DNA from: Salinispora tropica CNB-440
GTDB taxonomy: Bacteria > Actinomycetota > Actinomycetes > Mycobacteriales > Micromonosporaceae
Reading direction: 5' to 3'
DNA length: 64,000 nucleotides
Assembly: GCF_000016425.1 (NCBI RefSeq)
Contig: NC_009380.1
Location: 434,001 to 498,000 of the forward strand
Shown: positions 54,729-63,445 of the stretch, one piece after another
Layout of the letters: each line of letters starts with the position of its first letter
Position numbering within the stretch: the stretch's first letter is position 1
Notes under the pieces: model-generated
Told to the model about the DNA's origin: nothing
Database searches by the model: none
Seen by the model: the letters and a program-made list of their open reading frames with translations, nothing else
Translations under genes and position numbers: made by a program

Positions 54729-55889
54729 ATGAGCCCTCTCGACTTGTTGGACGTCGATTCGTCGCTGAGTGCCGAAGAGCGGCAGATTCGCGCCGTCGTC
54801 CGCCAGCTGGTTGACGAGCAGGTACGGCCTCACGTCGCCGGTTGGTACGAGGAAGGCCGCGTGCCCGCGCGGGAGCTGGCCCGGGAGTTCGGCAGGTTGG
54901 GCCTGCTCGGCATGCATCTGACCGGGTATGGCTGCGCCGGCTCCTCGGCGGTCGCCTACGGCCTGGCGTGCCTGGAGTTGGAGGCGGGTGACTCCGGCGT
55001 CCGCTCCCTGGTCTCGGTGCAGGGGGCGTTGGCGATGTACGCCATCTGGCGCTACGGCAGCACGGAGCAGAAGCAGCATTGGCTGCCCGCGATGGCTGCC
55101 GGGGAGACGATCGGCTGTTTCGCGCTGACCGAGCCGGACCACGGCTCCGACCCGGCGTCGATGACCACCCGGGCCCGCCGTGACGGCGACGACTGGGTGC
55201 TGCACGGCACCAAGATGTGGATCACCAATGCGACGATCGCGGATGTCGCGGTGATCTGGGCGCGTACCGACGAGGGGGTCCGCGGTTTCGCCGTGCCGAC
55301 CAGCACGCCGGGGGTGGCGGTGCGTGAGATTCGGCGCAAGATGTCGCTGCGGGCATCGGTGACCGGGGAGATCTCCCTTGACGACGTACGGCTGCCGGCA
55401 GCGGCACGACTACCCGATGCCGTCGGGCTGAAAGCGCCGCTGGGCTGCCTCACCGAGGCACGGCACGGGATCGTCTGGGGAGCGCTCGGCGCGGCCCGGG
55501 ACTGCCTGGAGACAACACTGGAGTACGCGGGTAGCCGTACCCAGTTCGGCCGCCCCCTCGCCGGGTTCCAGCTCACCCAGGCGAAGCTCGCCGACATGGC
55601 CGTGGAGTGGAGCAAGGGCTACCTGCTGGCGTTGCAGCTCGGTCGGCTGGCCGACGCCCACCGGCTCCGTCCCGACCAGGTCAGCGTGGGCAAGCTCAAC
55701 AACGTTCGGGAGGCGTTGGCGATCGCCCGGCAGTGTCGCACGATTCTGGGGGCCAACGGCGTCTCAGGTGAGTACCCGGTGCTGCGGCACGCGAACAACC
55801 TGGAGAGCGTGCTCACCTATGAGGGCACCTCGGAGATCCACCAGCTCGTCATCGGGCAGCGGCTGACCGGCCTGTCCGCTTTCGCCTGA
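54729..55889 (+). CDS. acyl-CoA dehydrogenase, glutaryl-CoA dehydrogenase type
   Basis: A 386-residue FAD enzyme. The sequence follows the glutaryl-CoA dehydrogenase branch: GYGCAGSSAVAYGLACLELE, DSGVRSLVSVQGALAMYAIW, GCFALTEPDHGSDPASMTTR, GTKMWITNATIADVAVIWAR and RHGIVWGALGAARDCLETTL. The catalytic Glu is in LTYEGTSEIHQL. GcdH oxidises and decarboxylates glutaryl-CoA to crotonyl-CoA in lysine/tryptophan breakdown. The closest function is inferred. The ATG at 54729 is 34 bases after the preceding gene. Confidence 0.9.
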   Translation: MSPLDLLDVDSSLSAEERQIRAVVRQLVDEQVRPHVAGWYEEGRVPARELAREFGRLGLLGMHLTGYGCAGSSAVAYGLACLELEAGDSGVRSLVSVQGALAMYAIWRYGSTEQKQHWLPAMAAGETIGCFALTEPDHGSDPASMTTRARRDGDDWVLHGTKMWITNATIADVAVIWARTDEGVRGFAVPTSTPGVAVREIRRKMSLRASVTGEISLDDVRLPAAARLPDAVGLKAPLGCLTEARHGIVWGALGAARDCLETTLEYAGSRTQFGRPLAGFQLTQAKLADMAVEWSKGYLLALQLGRLADAHRLRPDQVSVGKLNNVREALAIARQCRTILGANGVSGEYPVLRHANNLESVLTYEGTSEIHQLVIGQRLTGLSAFA

Positions 55890-56066
55890 CCGCCCCGGTA
55901 GCAGGCCTGCCCCGGCCTGAGCTGCGGCATCGGGTGGGCACAGGCCTCGCGGCGGGTAGGCTGGCCGGCTGGCCCGACAGATCCGGGCACCGAGATGCCC
56001 GCCGTGCCGGCGGCCACCCCGGACCGGTGACCCGCACGACGGGTGGGACGGCGAGGAAGTACAGCC

Positions 56067-57464
56067 ATGATCAGTATCTTCGATCTCTTCAGTGTCGGTA
56101 TCGGGCCGTCCAGCTCGCACACCGTCGGGCCGATGCGTGCCGCCCGGACGTTCGTCGCCGGCCTCAAGGCGGACGGACTGCTCAGCCAGACGGTGCGGAT
56201 CCGCGCCGAGCTGTTTGGTTCGTTGGGGGCGACCGGTCGCGGCCACGGCAGCGACCGTGCGGTCCTGCTCGGGCTCGCCGGTGAGGAGCCGGAGACGGTC
56301 GACACCGACGCCGTCGAGGGCCGGATCGACCGGATCCGCGGCGAGCAGCGGATCTCGCTGTTCGCCGCACACGAGATCGACTTTGATCCGGCTCGGGACC
56401 TTGTGCTGCACCGCCGCCGGTCGCTGCCGTACCACCCGAACGGGATGACCTTCGCCGCCTACGGCTCGACCGGTGACGAGCTCCGGGCCCGCACCTACTA
56501 CTCGGTCGGGGGTGGGTTCGTCGTGGACGAGGCGGCGGCGGGAGCGGACCGGATCACCTCGGACACCACCCCGGTGCGCTACCCCTTCTCGACCGGTGCG
56601 CAGCTGCTTGCCGTGACCCAGGAGACCGGGCTGTCGATCAGCGAGGTGATGCTCGCCAACGAGCTGTCCTGGCGGAGCGAGCAGGAGGTGCGCGCCGGCC
56701 TGCTGGGGATCTGGCGGGTGATGCGGGAGTGTGTGGCGCGGGGCTGCGAACGCGACGGTGTTCTTCCGGGCCGGTTGCGGGTTCGGCGGCGGGCCGCTGA
56801 GCTGTACCGCGGCCTGATGATGGACGCGGACCCGATGCGGTCGACGGCGGGCCGTGGGGCGGTGGATCCGCTGCGGGCGATGGACTGGGTGACCCTCTTC
56901 GCCCTCGCGGTCAACGAGGAGAACGCCGGTGGGGGCCGGGTGGTGACCGCGCCAACCAACGGTGCGGCCGGAATCATTCCGGCGGTCCTGCACTACTACG
57001 ACCGGTTCGGGCTGGGCGCCACCGCGGATGGTGTGGTGCGGTTCCTGCTCGCGGCCGGCGCCATCGGCGTCCTGTTCAAGGAGAACGCCTCCATCTCCGG
57101 CGCTGAGGTGGGTTGCCAGGGCGAGGTGGGTTCCGCCTGCTCGATGGCGGCGGCCGGGTTGGCCGAGGCGCTGGGGGGCAGCCCGGAGCAGGTGGAGAAC
57201 GCCGCCGAGATCGGCATGGAACACAACCTGGGACTGACCTGTGATCCGGTCGGCGGCCTCGTGCAGATCCCCTGCATCGAGCGGAACGCGGTGGCTAGCA
57301 TCAAGGCGATCACGGCTGCCCGGCTCGCGTTGCGTGGCGACGGCGTGCACCACGTCTCGCTCGACAAGGTGATCAAGACGATGCGGGAGACCGGGGCGGA
57401 CATGAAGGTCAAATACAAGGAGACGGCACGGGGCGGCCTCGCCGTCAACGTGATCGAGTGCTGA
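56067..57464 (+). CDS. sdaA: L-serine ammonia-lyase (serine dehydratase)
   Basis: A 465-residue iron-sulfur enzyme that deaminates L-serine to pyruvate. It is the fused single-chain type: the beta domain starts [20 protein letters not shown], and the alpha domain has [60 protein letters not shown]. The [4Fe-4S] ligands are among these cysteines. The ATG at 56067 has GAGGAAG upstream. It ends 54 bases before the polymer-export permease and runs in the same direction, though the functions look unrelated. Confidence 0.95.
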   Translation: MISIFDLFSVGIGPSSSHTVGPMRAARTFVAGLKADGLLSQTVRIRAELFGSLGATGRGHGSDRAVLLGLAGEEPETVDTDAVEGRIDRIRGEQRISLFAAHEIDFDPARDLVLHRRRSLPYHPNGMTFAAYGSTGDELRARTYYSVGGGFVVDEAAAGADRITSDTTPVRYPFSTGAQLLAVTQETGLSISEVMLANELSWRSEQEVRAGLLGIWRVMRECVARGCERDGVLPGRLRVRRRAAELYRGLMMDADPMRSTAGRGAVDPLRAMDWVTLFALAVNEENAGGGRVVTAPTNGAAGIIPAVLHYYDRFGLGATADGVVRFLLAAGAIGVLFKENASISGAEVGCQGEVGSACSMAAAGLAEALGGSPEQVENAAEIGMEHNLGLTCDPVGGLVQIPCIERNAVASIKAITAARLALRGDGVHHVSLDKVIKTMRETGADMKVKYKETARGGLAVNVIEC

Positions 57465-57518
57465 GTGCCACCGACCGCCGGGCGGTGGTGCGGTGCGGAC
57501 CGGGCAGGAGGCGACGCG

Positions 57519-58346
57519 GTGACCGCTGGCGTCGGGACGCTCTGGTCGCATCGGGGCGCGCTGCGCATCCTCGTTCGGCGCGACCTCGCGGTCAAGTACC
57601 AGCAGTCCGCGTTGGGCTATCTCTGGTCCCTGATCGAGCCGCTGGGCTTCGGCGCCATCTACTGGTTCGTCTTCGGTGTGCTGTACGAGCGGGACACCGG
57701 TCGGTATCTGGGCGAGGCCGCTGACTCGTACCCGTTGTTCCTGTTCACCGGAATCTTCGCGTGGATGTGGACCAGCTCCGCGCTGGGCGAGGCGACCAAC
57801 GCGTTGACTGGCCAGGCCAGGTTGATCACCACGATGAACCTTCCCCGCCAGTTCTTTCCGATCGGGCGGGTCGCCGGCCGGGTCGCCGAGTACCTGGCCG
57901 GCCTGCCCCTTTTGGTGGCGGCCGCGGCGGCGTACGCGGTGGCGGGGCGGATTCACCCGGGTTGGTCGATGCTCGCCCTCCCGCTGGCCATCACCCTCCA
58001 GGGAGTCCTGCTGGTCGGCTTGGCACTGCTGCTCTCCGCGGTCAACGTGCTGATGCGCGATGTCGAGCGGGTCATGCGGTTGGTCGTCCGGGTGCTCTTC
58101 TACGCCACGCCGATCATCTACCCCTTCGGCCTGGTTCGGGACTCCGGCCTGCCCGACTGGCTTAAGGTCGGGTACGAGCTGAATCCCCTGGTCGGGATCT
58201 TCCAGCTGCACCACGCGGTCTGGTACCCCGACGAGTTTCCCGACGCCCGGCTGCTCGGCACCACGATCGCCGGCTGTCTGCTGGTGCTCGCCGTCGGTTG
58301 GTGGACGTTCCGCCGCCTCGAACCGGCGGTCCTCAAGGAGCTGTGA
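57519..58346 (+). CDS. ABC-2 permease for polysaccharide/teichoic acid export (TagG-like)
   Basis: A 275-residue, six-helix permease. The cytoplasmic amphipathic lead LRILVRRDLAVKYQQSALGY and LWSLIEPLGFGAIYWFVFGV are typical of Wzm/TagG permeases, which export undecaprenyl-linked polymers. FYATPIIYPFGLV and LVGIFQLHHAVWY complete the family pattern. The GTG at 57519 has AGGAGG upstream. The ATPase gene starts 1 base after its stop. The pair is followed by polymer-building enzymes, which supports polymer export. Confidence 0.9.
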   Translation: MTAGVGTLWSHRGALRILVRRDLAVKYQQSALGYLWSLIEPLGFGAIYWFVFGVLYERDTGRYLGEAADSYPLFLFTGIFAWMWTSSALGEATNALTGQARLITTMNLPRQFFPIGRVAGRVAEYLAGLPLLVAAAAAYAVAGRIHPGWSMLALPLAITLQGVLLVGLALLLSAVNVLMRDVERVMRLVVRVLFYATPIIYPFGLVRDSGLPDWLKVGYELNPLVGIFQLHHAVWYPDEFPDARLLGTTIAGCLLVLAVGWWTFRRLEPAVLKEL

Positions 58347-58347
58347 G

Positions 58348-59097
58348 ATGGCCGATCCGATCATCGAAGCGGCGGGGCTCGGAATCCGATTCGTCCGGAA
58401 CCGCCGCCGGCAACTGCGGCTGCGGGACCTCGCCCTGCACCGGGGGCGTCGTGGTGGTCGCGCCGATGGTCGGTTCTGGCCGCTGCGGGATCTCTCCTTC
58501 TCGGTCGAGGCCGGCGACACGGTCGGCGTGATCGGCCGCAACGGCACCGGCAAGAGCACTCTGCTGCGGCTCATCGCCGGCGTGCTGATACCGGATGAGG
58601 GTTGGATAACCGTGCGTGGCGCGGTCGCTCCGCTGCTGGAGCTCTCCGCCGGCTTCTCCGCCGAGTTGACCGGTCGGGAGAACCTCTACCTGGTCGGTGG
58701 CCTACACGGTCTCTCGCCGAGCTACCTGCGTCGCCGGGTGGACGAGATCGTGTCGTTCGCGGGCAAGCAGGTGGAGCAGGCCCTCGACACGTCGGTGCGG
58801 CACTACTCGTCCGGTATGAAGGTCCGCCTCGGATTTGCGATCATCTCGCACCTGCCGCACCCGGTGTTGCTGATGGACGAGGTTACCGCGGTTGGGGACG
58901 CCGAATTCCGCCAGAGGTGCTATGCGACGATCGATCGTCTGCTCGGAGAGGGGCGCACTCTGGTGCTGGTATCACATAACGAACAGGACCTGACTCGGTT
59001 CTGCCGTCGCGGGTTCTACCTCGACGCCGGACGGATGGTCATGGACGGGACGATGGCTGAGGCTCTGGCCGCGTACCACGGGGCGGTGGCTCGGTGA
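58348..59097 (+). CDS. ABC ATPase for polysaccharide/teichoic acid export (TagH-like)
   Basis: A 249-residue ATPase. Walker A is GRNGTGKSTLLRLIAGVL, the Wzt/TagH-type motif VAPLLELSAGFSAELTGREN follows, then signature HYSSGMKVRLGFAI and Walker B VLLMDEVTAVGDAEF with the H-loop LVSHNEQDL. An unusual basic insert (RNRRRQLRLRDLALHRGRRG) precedes Walker A. There is no C-terminal carbohydrate-binding domain, so export is probably synthesis-coupled rather than recognition-gated. The GTGA overlap couples it to the next gene. Confidence 0.92.
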   Translation: MADPIIEAAGLGIRFVRNRRRQLRLRDLALHRGRRGGRADGRFWPLRDLSFSVEAGDTVGVIGRNGTGKSTLLRLIAGVLIPDEGWITVRGAVAPLLELSAGFSAELTGRENLYLVGGLHGLSPSYLRRRVDEIVSFAGKQVEQALDTSVRHYSSGMKVRLGFAIISHLPHPVLLMDEVTAVGDAEFRQRCYATIDRLLGEGRTLVLVSHNEQDLTRFCRRGFYLDAGRMVMDGTMAEALAAYHGAVAR

Positions 59098-61061
59098 CGC
59101 TTGCGCTCGTGTTGACCACGGACGGGTCAGCGGGCATCGCCGACCGGCTGGCCGGACAGTGTCGCCACGCGGGGATCGACGAGGTGCGGCTGGTCGGTGA
59201 CCTGGCCACGTTGGCGGACCTGGCGGAGTCGGCTTCCGGTCCGGTCCTCGTCACCGGTGCTGATCTGGTCGCGCACACGGCCGTCCTGCGGCACCTCGCC
59301 ACCAGTCCGGCTGAGCCGACGGTGGCGCTGGTGCTCGCCGGTCCGCCGGTGCCCGGTCGGACAGTGGTTCGGGAGGACCGGGGGCAGGTGGTCGCCGCTG
59401 GCTCGCCGGAGGCACTGGACGGCGAGGCCACCGGTGCGTTCGGTGGTGCGCTGCGGGTCGATCCGGCCAACCTGCCGGCCCTGGCTGCCGCTGCGCGCGC
59501 GATCGCCGCCGAGGTGGTGCCGGTGGGAGCCGCCGCGGCCCACGATGTTGTGGACGACGAGCCCGCCGTCGACCGGCTCTTCGCCGACCTGGTGGCCCGC
59601 GACGCGGTGACCTTCGCCCATCGGGTACGGCTGCTCGTCGCGCGCCGGGTCGCCGCCGACGACGACCGGGCCGCCGCCGAGTCAGCCGTCGCCGCGGTCG
59701 ACGCGGACCAGGCCGAGTTGCGGCTGTCGGTGAAGGAGCGAGATGACTTCTTCACCACATTCTTTGTCAGTACCTGGTCGCCGTCCGTGACGAAGGTGGC
59801 GGCCCGACTCCGGCTGAGCCCCACCACGGTCACGATGATCTCGGTGGCGTTCGCGGTGGCGGCCGCATTGTTGTTCGGCGCTGGGGGACGGCCCGCGTTG
59901 GTCGCCGGTGCGGTGCTGCTCTACCTGGGTTTCGTGCTGGACTGCGTGGATGGGCAGCTCGCCCGCTACACCCGTACGTTCAGCGCCTGGGGTGGGTGGC
60001 TCGACACCATGGCCGACCGGGCCAAGGAGTTCATCGTCTACGCCGGCCTTGGCTACGGCGCCACACAGGCCGGATTCCGCTACGGGTGGGCCCTGGCGAT
60101 CGCCGCGATGGCCGTGCAGACCGTCCGGCACATGAGCGACACCTGGTACGGCGCGATGCACGACGAGGCGGCCCGTCGGCCGCGGGTGACGCCGGGAGGT
60201 GGGTTTGGTGACCGGCTCAGTGCCGCCTCGAATCGGGTGCAGGCCGACGTCGGCTCGGTGACCTACTGGCTGAAGCGGACGGTGGTCTTTCCGATCGGCG
60301 AGCGATGGGCGTTGGTCGCCCTGGCGGCAGCGTTGTTCGACCAGCGGGTCGCCCTGTTCGCGGTGCTGACCGGGATGGTGCTGGCGCTCGGGTACACCGC
60401 GGCGCTGCGGCTGCTGCGGGCCCGCTCGATGCGGGTCGGAGTATTGAACACAGTGGATGCCAGCCTGCATCGCGACGACGGGCCGCTGGCCCGCGCCCTG
60501 CCGACGTTGCGCTGGCCGGGCCCGCTGGGGCTGGCGGTGTCGGCGGTGCTGGTGGCGGCGGTGCTGCTCGCGTTCGCGCTGCTCGCCGAGGACTCCCTCC
60601 CGCAGTGGACGGCGTTGGTCGCGCTCGGTGGGCTGCTGCTGGCTGCCGTGGGGGCTCGGGCCGCCCACGGTGGGGCGTTGGACTGGCTGGTGCCGGCGGC
60701 ACTTCGCGCGGCGGAGTATCTCTTTGCGATCGCGGTCGGCGTGCTCGGGGGTGTCCCAGCCTGGCTGGTCTTCGGGTACGTCTTCGTGCTGACGCTGCAC
60801 CACTACGACCTGACCGCGCGGCTGGAGAAGCGGAAGCTGGCCCCGCCGTTGCACGATGCCACGCTGGGCTGGGAAGGGCGGTCGGCGGTACTGACGCTCT
60901 CAGCGATCACCGGAATTGCTGCTATTGGCATGGCTACACTCGGTATATACCTTTTAGTGGTCTTCGTGGGGAGCGTGGCCCTCGCCTGGGTGATCCGGCC
61001 CGCCCGCGCGGCACGGGCGGCGGGATCAGTAGGTGGTGTTGGCGGTCGCCCACCGGGTTAG
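59094..61061 (+). CDS. CDP-alcohol phosphatidyltransferase with N-terminal NTase-like region and DUF5941 tail
   Basis: A 655-residue protein with three parts. Residues 1-~200 (LALVLTTDGSAGIADRLAGQ, SGPVLVTGADLVAHTAVL) resemble a nucleotidyltransferase fold without the GGxGxR loop, so probably inactive. Residues ~220-400 are a membrane CDP-alcohol phosphotransferase with its full signature DCVDGQLARYTRTFSAWGGW followed by LDTMADR (D-x2-DG-x2-AR-x8-G-x3-D-x3-D). The remaining ~250 residues hold several helices of the DUF5941 type. It would join a CDP-activated polyol or inositol to a lipid or polymer head. It overlaps the ATPase and is followed 9 bases later by the polymerase gene. Confidence 0.87.
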   Translation: MTLALVLTTDGSAGIADRLAGQCRHAGIDEVRLVGDLATLADLAESASGPVLVTGADLVAHTAVLRHLATSPAEPTVALVLAGPPVPGRTVVREDRGQVVAAGSPEALDGEATGAFGGALRVDPANLPALAAAARAIAAEVVPVGAAAAHDVVDDEPAVDRLFADLVARDAVTFAHRVRLLVARRVAADDDRAAAESAVAAVDADQAELRLSVKERDDFFTTFFVSTWSPSVTKVAARLRLSPTTVTMISVAFAVAAALLFGAGGRPALVAGAVLLYLGFVLDCVDGQLARYTRTFSAWGGWLDTMADRAKEFIVYAGLGYGATQAGFRYGWALAIAAMAVQTVRHMSDTWYGAMHDEAARRPRVTPGGGFGDRLSAASNRVQADVGSVTYWLKRTVVFPIGERWALVALAAALFDQRVALFAVLTGMVLALGYTAALRLLRARSMRVGVLNTVDASLHRDDGPLARALPTLRWPGPLGLAVSAVLVAAVLLAFALLAEDSLPQWTALVALGGLLLAAVGARAAHGGALDWLVPAALRAAEYLFAIAVGVLGGVPAWLVFGYVFVLTLHHYDLTARLEKRKLAPPLHDATLGWEGRSAVLTLSAITGIAAIGMATLGIYLLVVFVGSVALAWVIRPARAARAAGSVGGVGGRPPG

Positions 61062-61069
61062 GGGGCCGG

Positions 61070-63265
61070 GTGGCACTGATCAGCTTCGTGGTCCCGGCCT
61101 ACCGGGTGCAGGGCTACCTGCGCGAATGCCTGGACTCGATCCTCGGGCAGCCGGTGGCCGGGATCGAGGTGATCGGTGTCGACGACGGTTCGCCGGATGG
61201 CAGCGGCGAGATCCTGGCCGAGTACGCGGCCCGTGACCAACGGGTGCGGCCGCTTGCGCTGCCGGCGAACCGGGGACTCGGTCCAGCCCGTAACGCCGGC
61301 TTGGACCAGGCCACCGGAGACTACGTGTGGTTCGTCGACGGCGACGACTGGTTGGCACCGGAGTGCCTCGGCGAGGTCGCCGAGCGATTGCGCGCCACCA
61401 CACCGGACGTCCTCGTCGTTGACCACGTACGAGCCTGGTGGGATGGGAGCGCCACCCGGAGCGGGATGCGCGAGGTCTTCCCGGAGCCGCCCGGGCCGGA
61501 GACGTTCCGGCTGCGCGAGCGGCCGGCGACGATCCGCCTGCTGCACACCGCGTGGAACAAGGTGCTGCGCCGAGAGTTCCTGCTCGAACACGGGCTGCGC
61601 TTCGCCCCCGGCTGGTACGAGGATGTCTCGTTCACCTACCCCGTGCTCATACGTGCCCGGCGAGTCGGGGTGCTGGATCGGGTCTGCGTGAACTATCGGC
61701 AGCGCCGGGCCGGCGCCATCACCCGGACCCGGGGAGAACGGCACTTCGAGGTATTCGCGCAGTGGCACCGGGTGTTCGTGCTCCTGGACGAGGCGGGAAC
61801 GGCAGAAGAGGACCTCCGCCCGGCCCTCTTCGAACGGATGATCTGGCACTACCTGACCGTGCTCGGTACCGGGGAACGGATCCCGGCGGACCTGCGGCCC
61901 GCCTTCTTCGACCGGATCGCCGCCGACCACGCCCGCTGGCGTCCGGCGCAGGGCCTCCCGGCCCCACCCGGGCTGGAAGGGCTGAAGCACCGCCTGGTCG
62001 CCACCGGGCGGTGGCGCACGTACAACGCGCTGCGCGGTGTCGCCCGGGTGCGGGACACCGCTGCCCACACCGCCCAGCGGGTCCGCCGTGGGGCCGTGCC
62101 GGCCCTCCGGCGGGTTCGGGATGCCGGGTTGCGCGAGTACTACCGGGCCGAGCTGCTGCGGCCGGTTGACCCGCGGCTGGCGGTGTACGCCGCCTACTGG
62201 TACCGCGGCTACGCCTGCAATCCGGCGGCCATCTACGAAGCTGCCCGGCGGCTCGCCCCGCACGTGCATGGGGTGTGGATCGTCCGGCGGGACCGGGTGG
62301 ATTCGCTGCCGGCCGGCGTGGACTATGTGGTCGCCGGCACCCCCGCGGGCTACCGGGCGTTGGCGCAGGCCCGCTGGCTGGTCAACAACGTCAACTTCCC
62401 CAATTTCGTCCGTAAACGCCCCGGCACCGTGCATGTGCAGACCCATCACGGTACGCCGGTCAAGGTGATGGGCCTGGACCAGCAGCGCTACCCGGTCGGG
62501 GCCGTGATGGACTTCGCGGGGCTGCTGCGCCGGGTGGACCGGTGGGACTACAGCATCACCTCGAACAGCTTCTCCACCCAGATGTGGGAGCGGGCCTACC
62601 CGGCCGCGTACACCACGCTGGAGGTGGGGTATCCGCGCAACGACCGGCTGGCCGCCGCGACCACCGAGGAGGTGCTGCGGATCCGGGCCGAGCTGGGGCT
62701 GGGAGTCGGCGAGCAGGTGGTCCTGTACGTGCCGACGCACCGGGAACATCTGCCGGGGTACCAGCCGCCGTTCGACCCGGGCCAGTTCCTCGCCGCGCTG
62801 GGGCCCGCCGGTCGGTTGCTGATGCGCAGTCATTACTTCGACGACCGAGATTCCCCGGTACCGGATCCAACCCACCCGGACCGACTGCGCGACGTGAGCG
62901 GCTATCCGCGGGTGGAGGACCTCTATCTCGCCGCCGACGTGTTGGTCACCGACTACTCGTCGGCGATGTTCGACTACGCCGTCCTGGATCGGCCGATCGT
63001 CGTGTACGCGCCAGACTGGGCGGCGTACCGGCTGACCCGCGGCGTCTACCTGGATGTGATCGCTGAAGCGCCGGGGGCGGTGGCGACGGACTTCGCCGGT
63101 CTGCTCGACGTCTTTCGCTCCGGTGCGCTGCGTGATCCGTCGGCGGAGGAGGCGCGGCGTCGGTTCCGGGACCGGTTCTGTCGGCTCGACGACGGCCACG
63201 CCGCCGAACGGGTGGTCCGAAGGGTCTTCGGTGCGGACGTCGCCGGACCCGGTCCGGCCGGCTAG
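61070..63265 (+). CDS. fusion of family-2 glycosyltransferase and TagF-like polyol-phosphate polymerase
   Basis: A 731-residue protein. Residues 1-~240 are a GT-A glycosyltransferase: ISFVVPAYRVQGYLRECLDS, EVIGVDDGSPDGSGEILAEY, RGLGPARNAGLDQATGDYVW and the metal-binding DGDDW. Residues ~370-720 are a CDP-glycerol:glycerophosphotransferase: VVAGTPAGYRALAQARWLVN, VQTHHGTPVKVMGLDQ with its His pair, and VLVTDYSSAMFDYAVLDRPI. TagF-type enzymes polymerise glycerol- or ribitol-phosphate. One chain could both glycosylate and extend a teichoic-acid-like chain. The GTG at 61070 has GGGGG upstream; the frame is open back to 60305, but that is antisense-free shadow of the previous gene. Confidence 0.9.
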   Translation: MALISFVVPAYRVQGYLRECLDSILGQPVAGIEVIGVDDGSPDGSGEILAEYAARDQRVRPLALPANRGLGPARNAGLDQATGDYVWFVDGDDWLAPECLGEVAERLRATTPDVLVVDHVRAWWDGSATRSGMREVFPEPPGPETFRLRERPATIRLLHTAWNKVLRREFLLEHGLRFAPGWYEDVSFTYPVLIRARRVGVLDRVCVNYRQRRAGAITRTRGERHFEVFAQWHRVFVLLDEAGTAEEDLRPALFERMIWHYLTVLGTGERIPADLRPAFFDRIAADHARWRPAQGLPAPPGLEGLKHRLVATGRWRTYNALRGVARVRDTAAHTAQRVRRGAVPALRRVRDAGLREYYRAELLRPVDPRLAVYAAYWYRGYACNPAAIYEAARRLAPHVHGVWIVRRDRVDSLPAGVDYVVAGTPAGYRALAQARWLVNNVNFPNFVRKRPGTVHVQTHHGTPVKVMGLDQQRYPVGAVMDFAGLLRRVDRWDYSITSNSFSTQMWERAYPAAYTTLEVGYPRNDRLAAATTEEVLRIRAELGLGVGEQVVLYVPTHREHLPGYQPPFDPGQFLAALGPAGRLLMRSHYFDDRDSPVPDPTHPDRLRDVSGYPRVEDLYLAADVLVTDYSSAMFDYAVLDRPIVVYAPDWAAYRLTRGVYLDVIAEAPGAVATDFAGLLDVFRSGALRDPSAEEARRRFRDRFCRLDDGHAAERVVRRVFGADVAGPGPAG

Positions 63266-63445
63266 CCTCCGCCGAGCCTGTCTCATCCTCCGCGTTCTGC
63301 CGCGTCTGACCCACCCGCAGCCCTGCGGTACTGGCCTGCTACCGAGCTTCCTACGGCGAAGATTGCACGTTCACCCGATGTGCAGGGCTGGGTGGGGCTC
63401 GTCACAGTCGTTCAGGTCCGAGTTGGCCAGGTGGGGGAGGAACGG

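Noticed and set aside
55890..56066. Glycine-type riboswitch before sdaA
   Set aside because: The interval is GC-rich with short hairpins but no recognisable aptamer core.
55764..58574. 936-codon open frame on the minus strand
   Set aside because: It runs antisense to the acyl-CoA dehydrogenase, sdaA and the permease, which all have clear motifs. Its translation is His/Arg/Pro/Gln-rich with no domain, a high-GC third-position artefact.
61058..63286. 742-codon open frame on the minus strand
   Set aside because: Antisense shadow of the glycosyltransferase-TagF fusion; no ribosome site and no recognisable domain.
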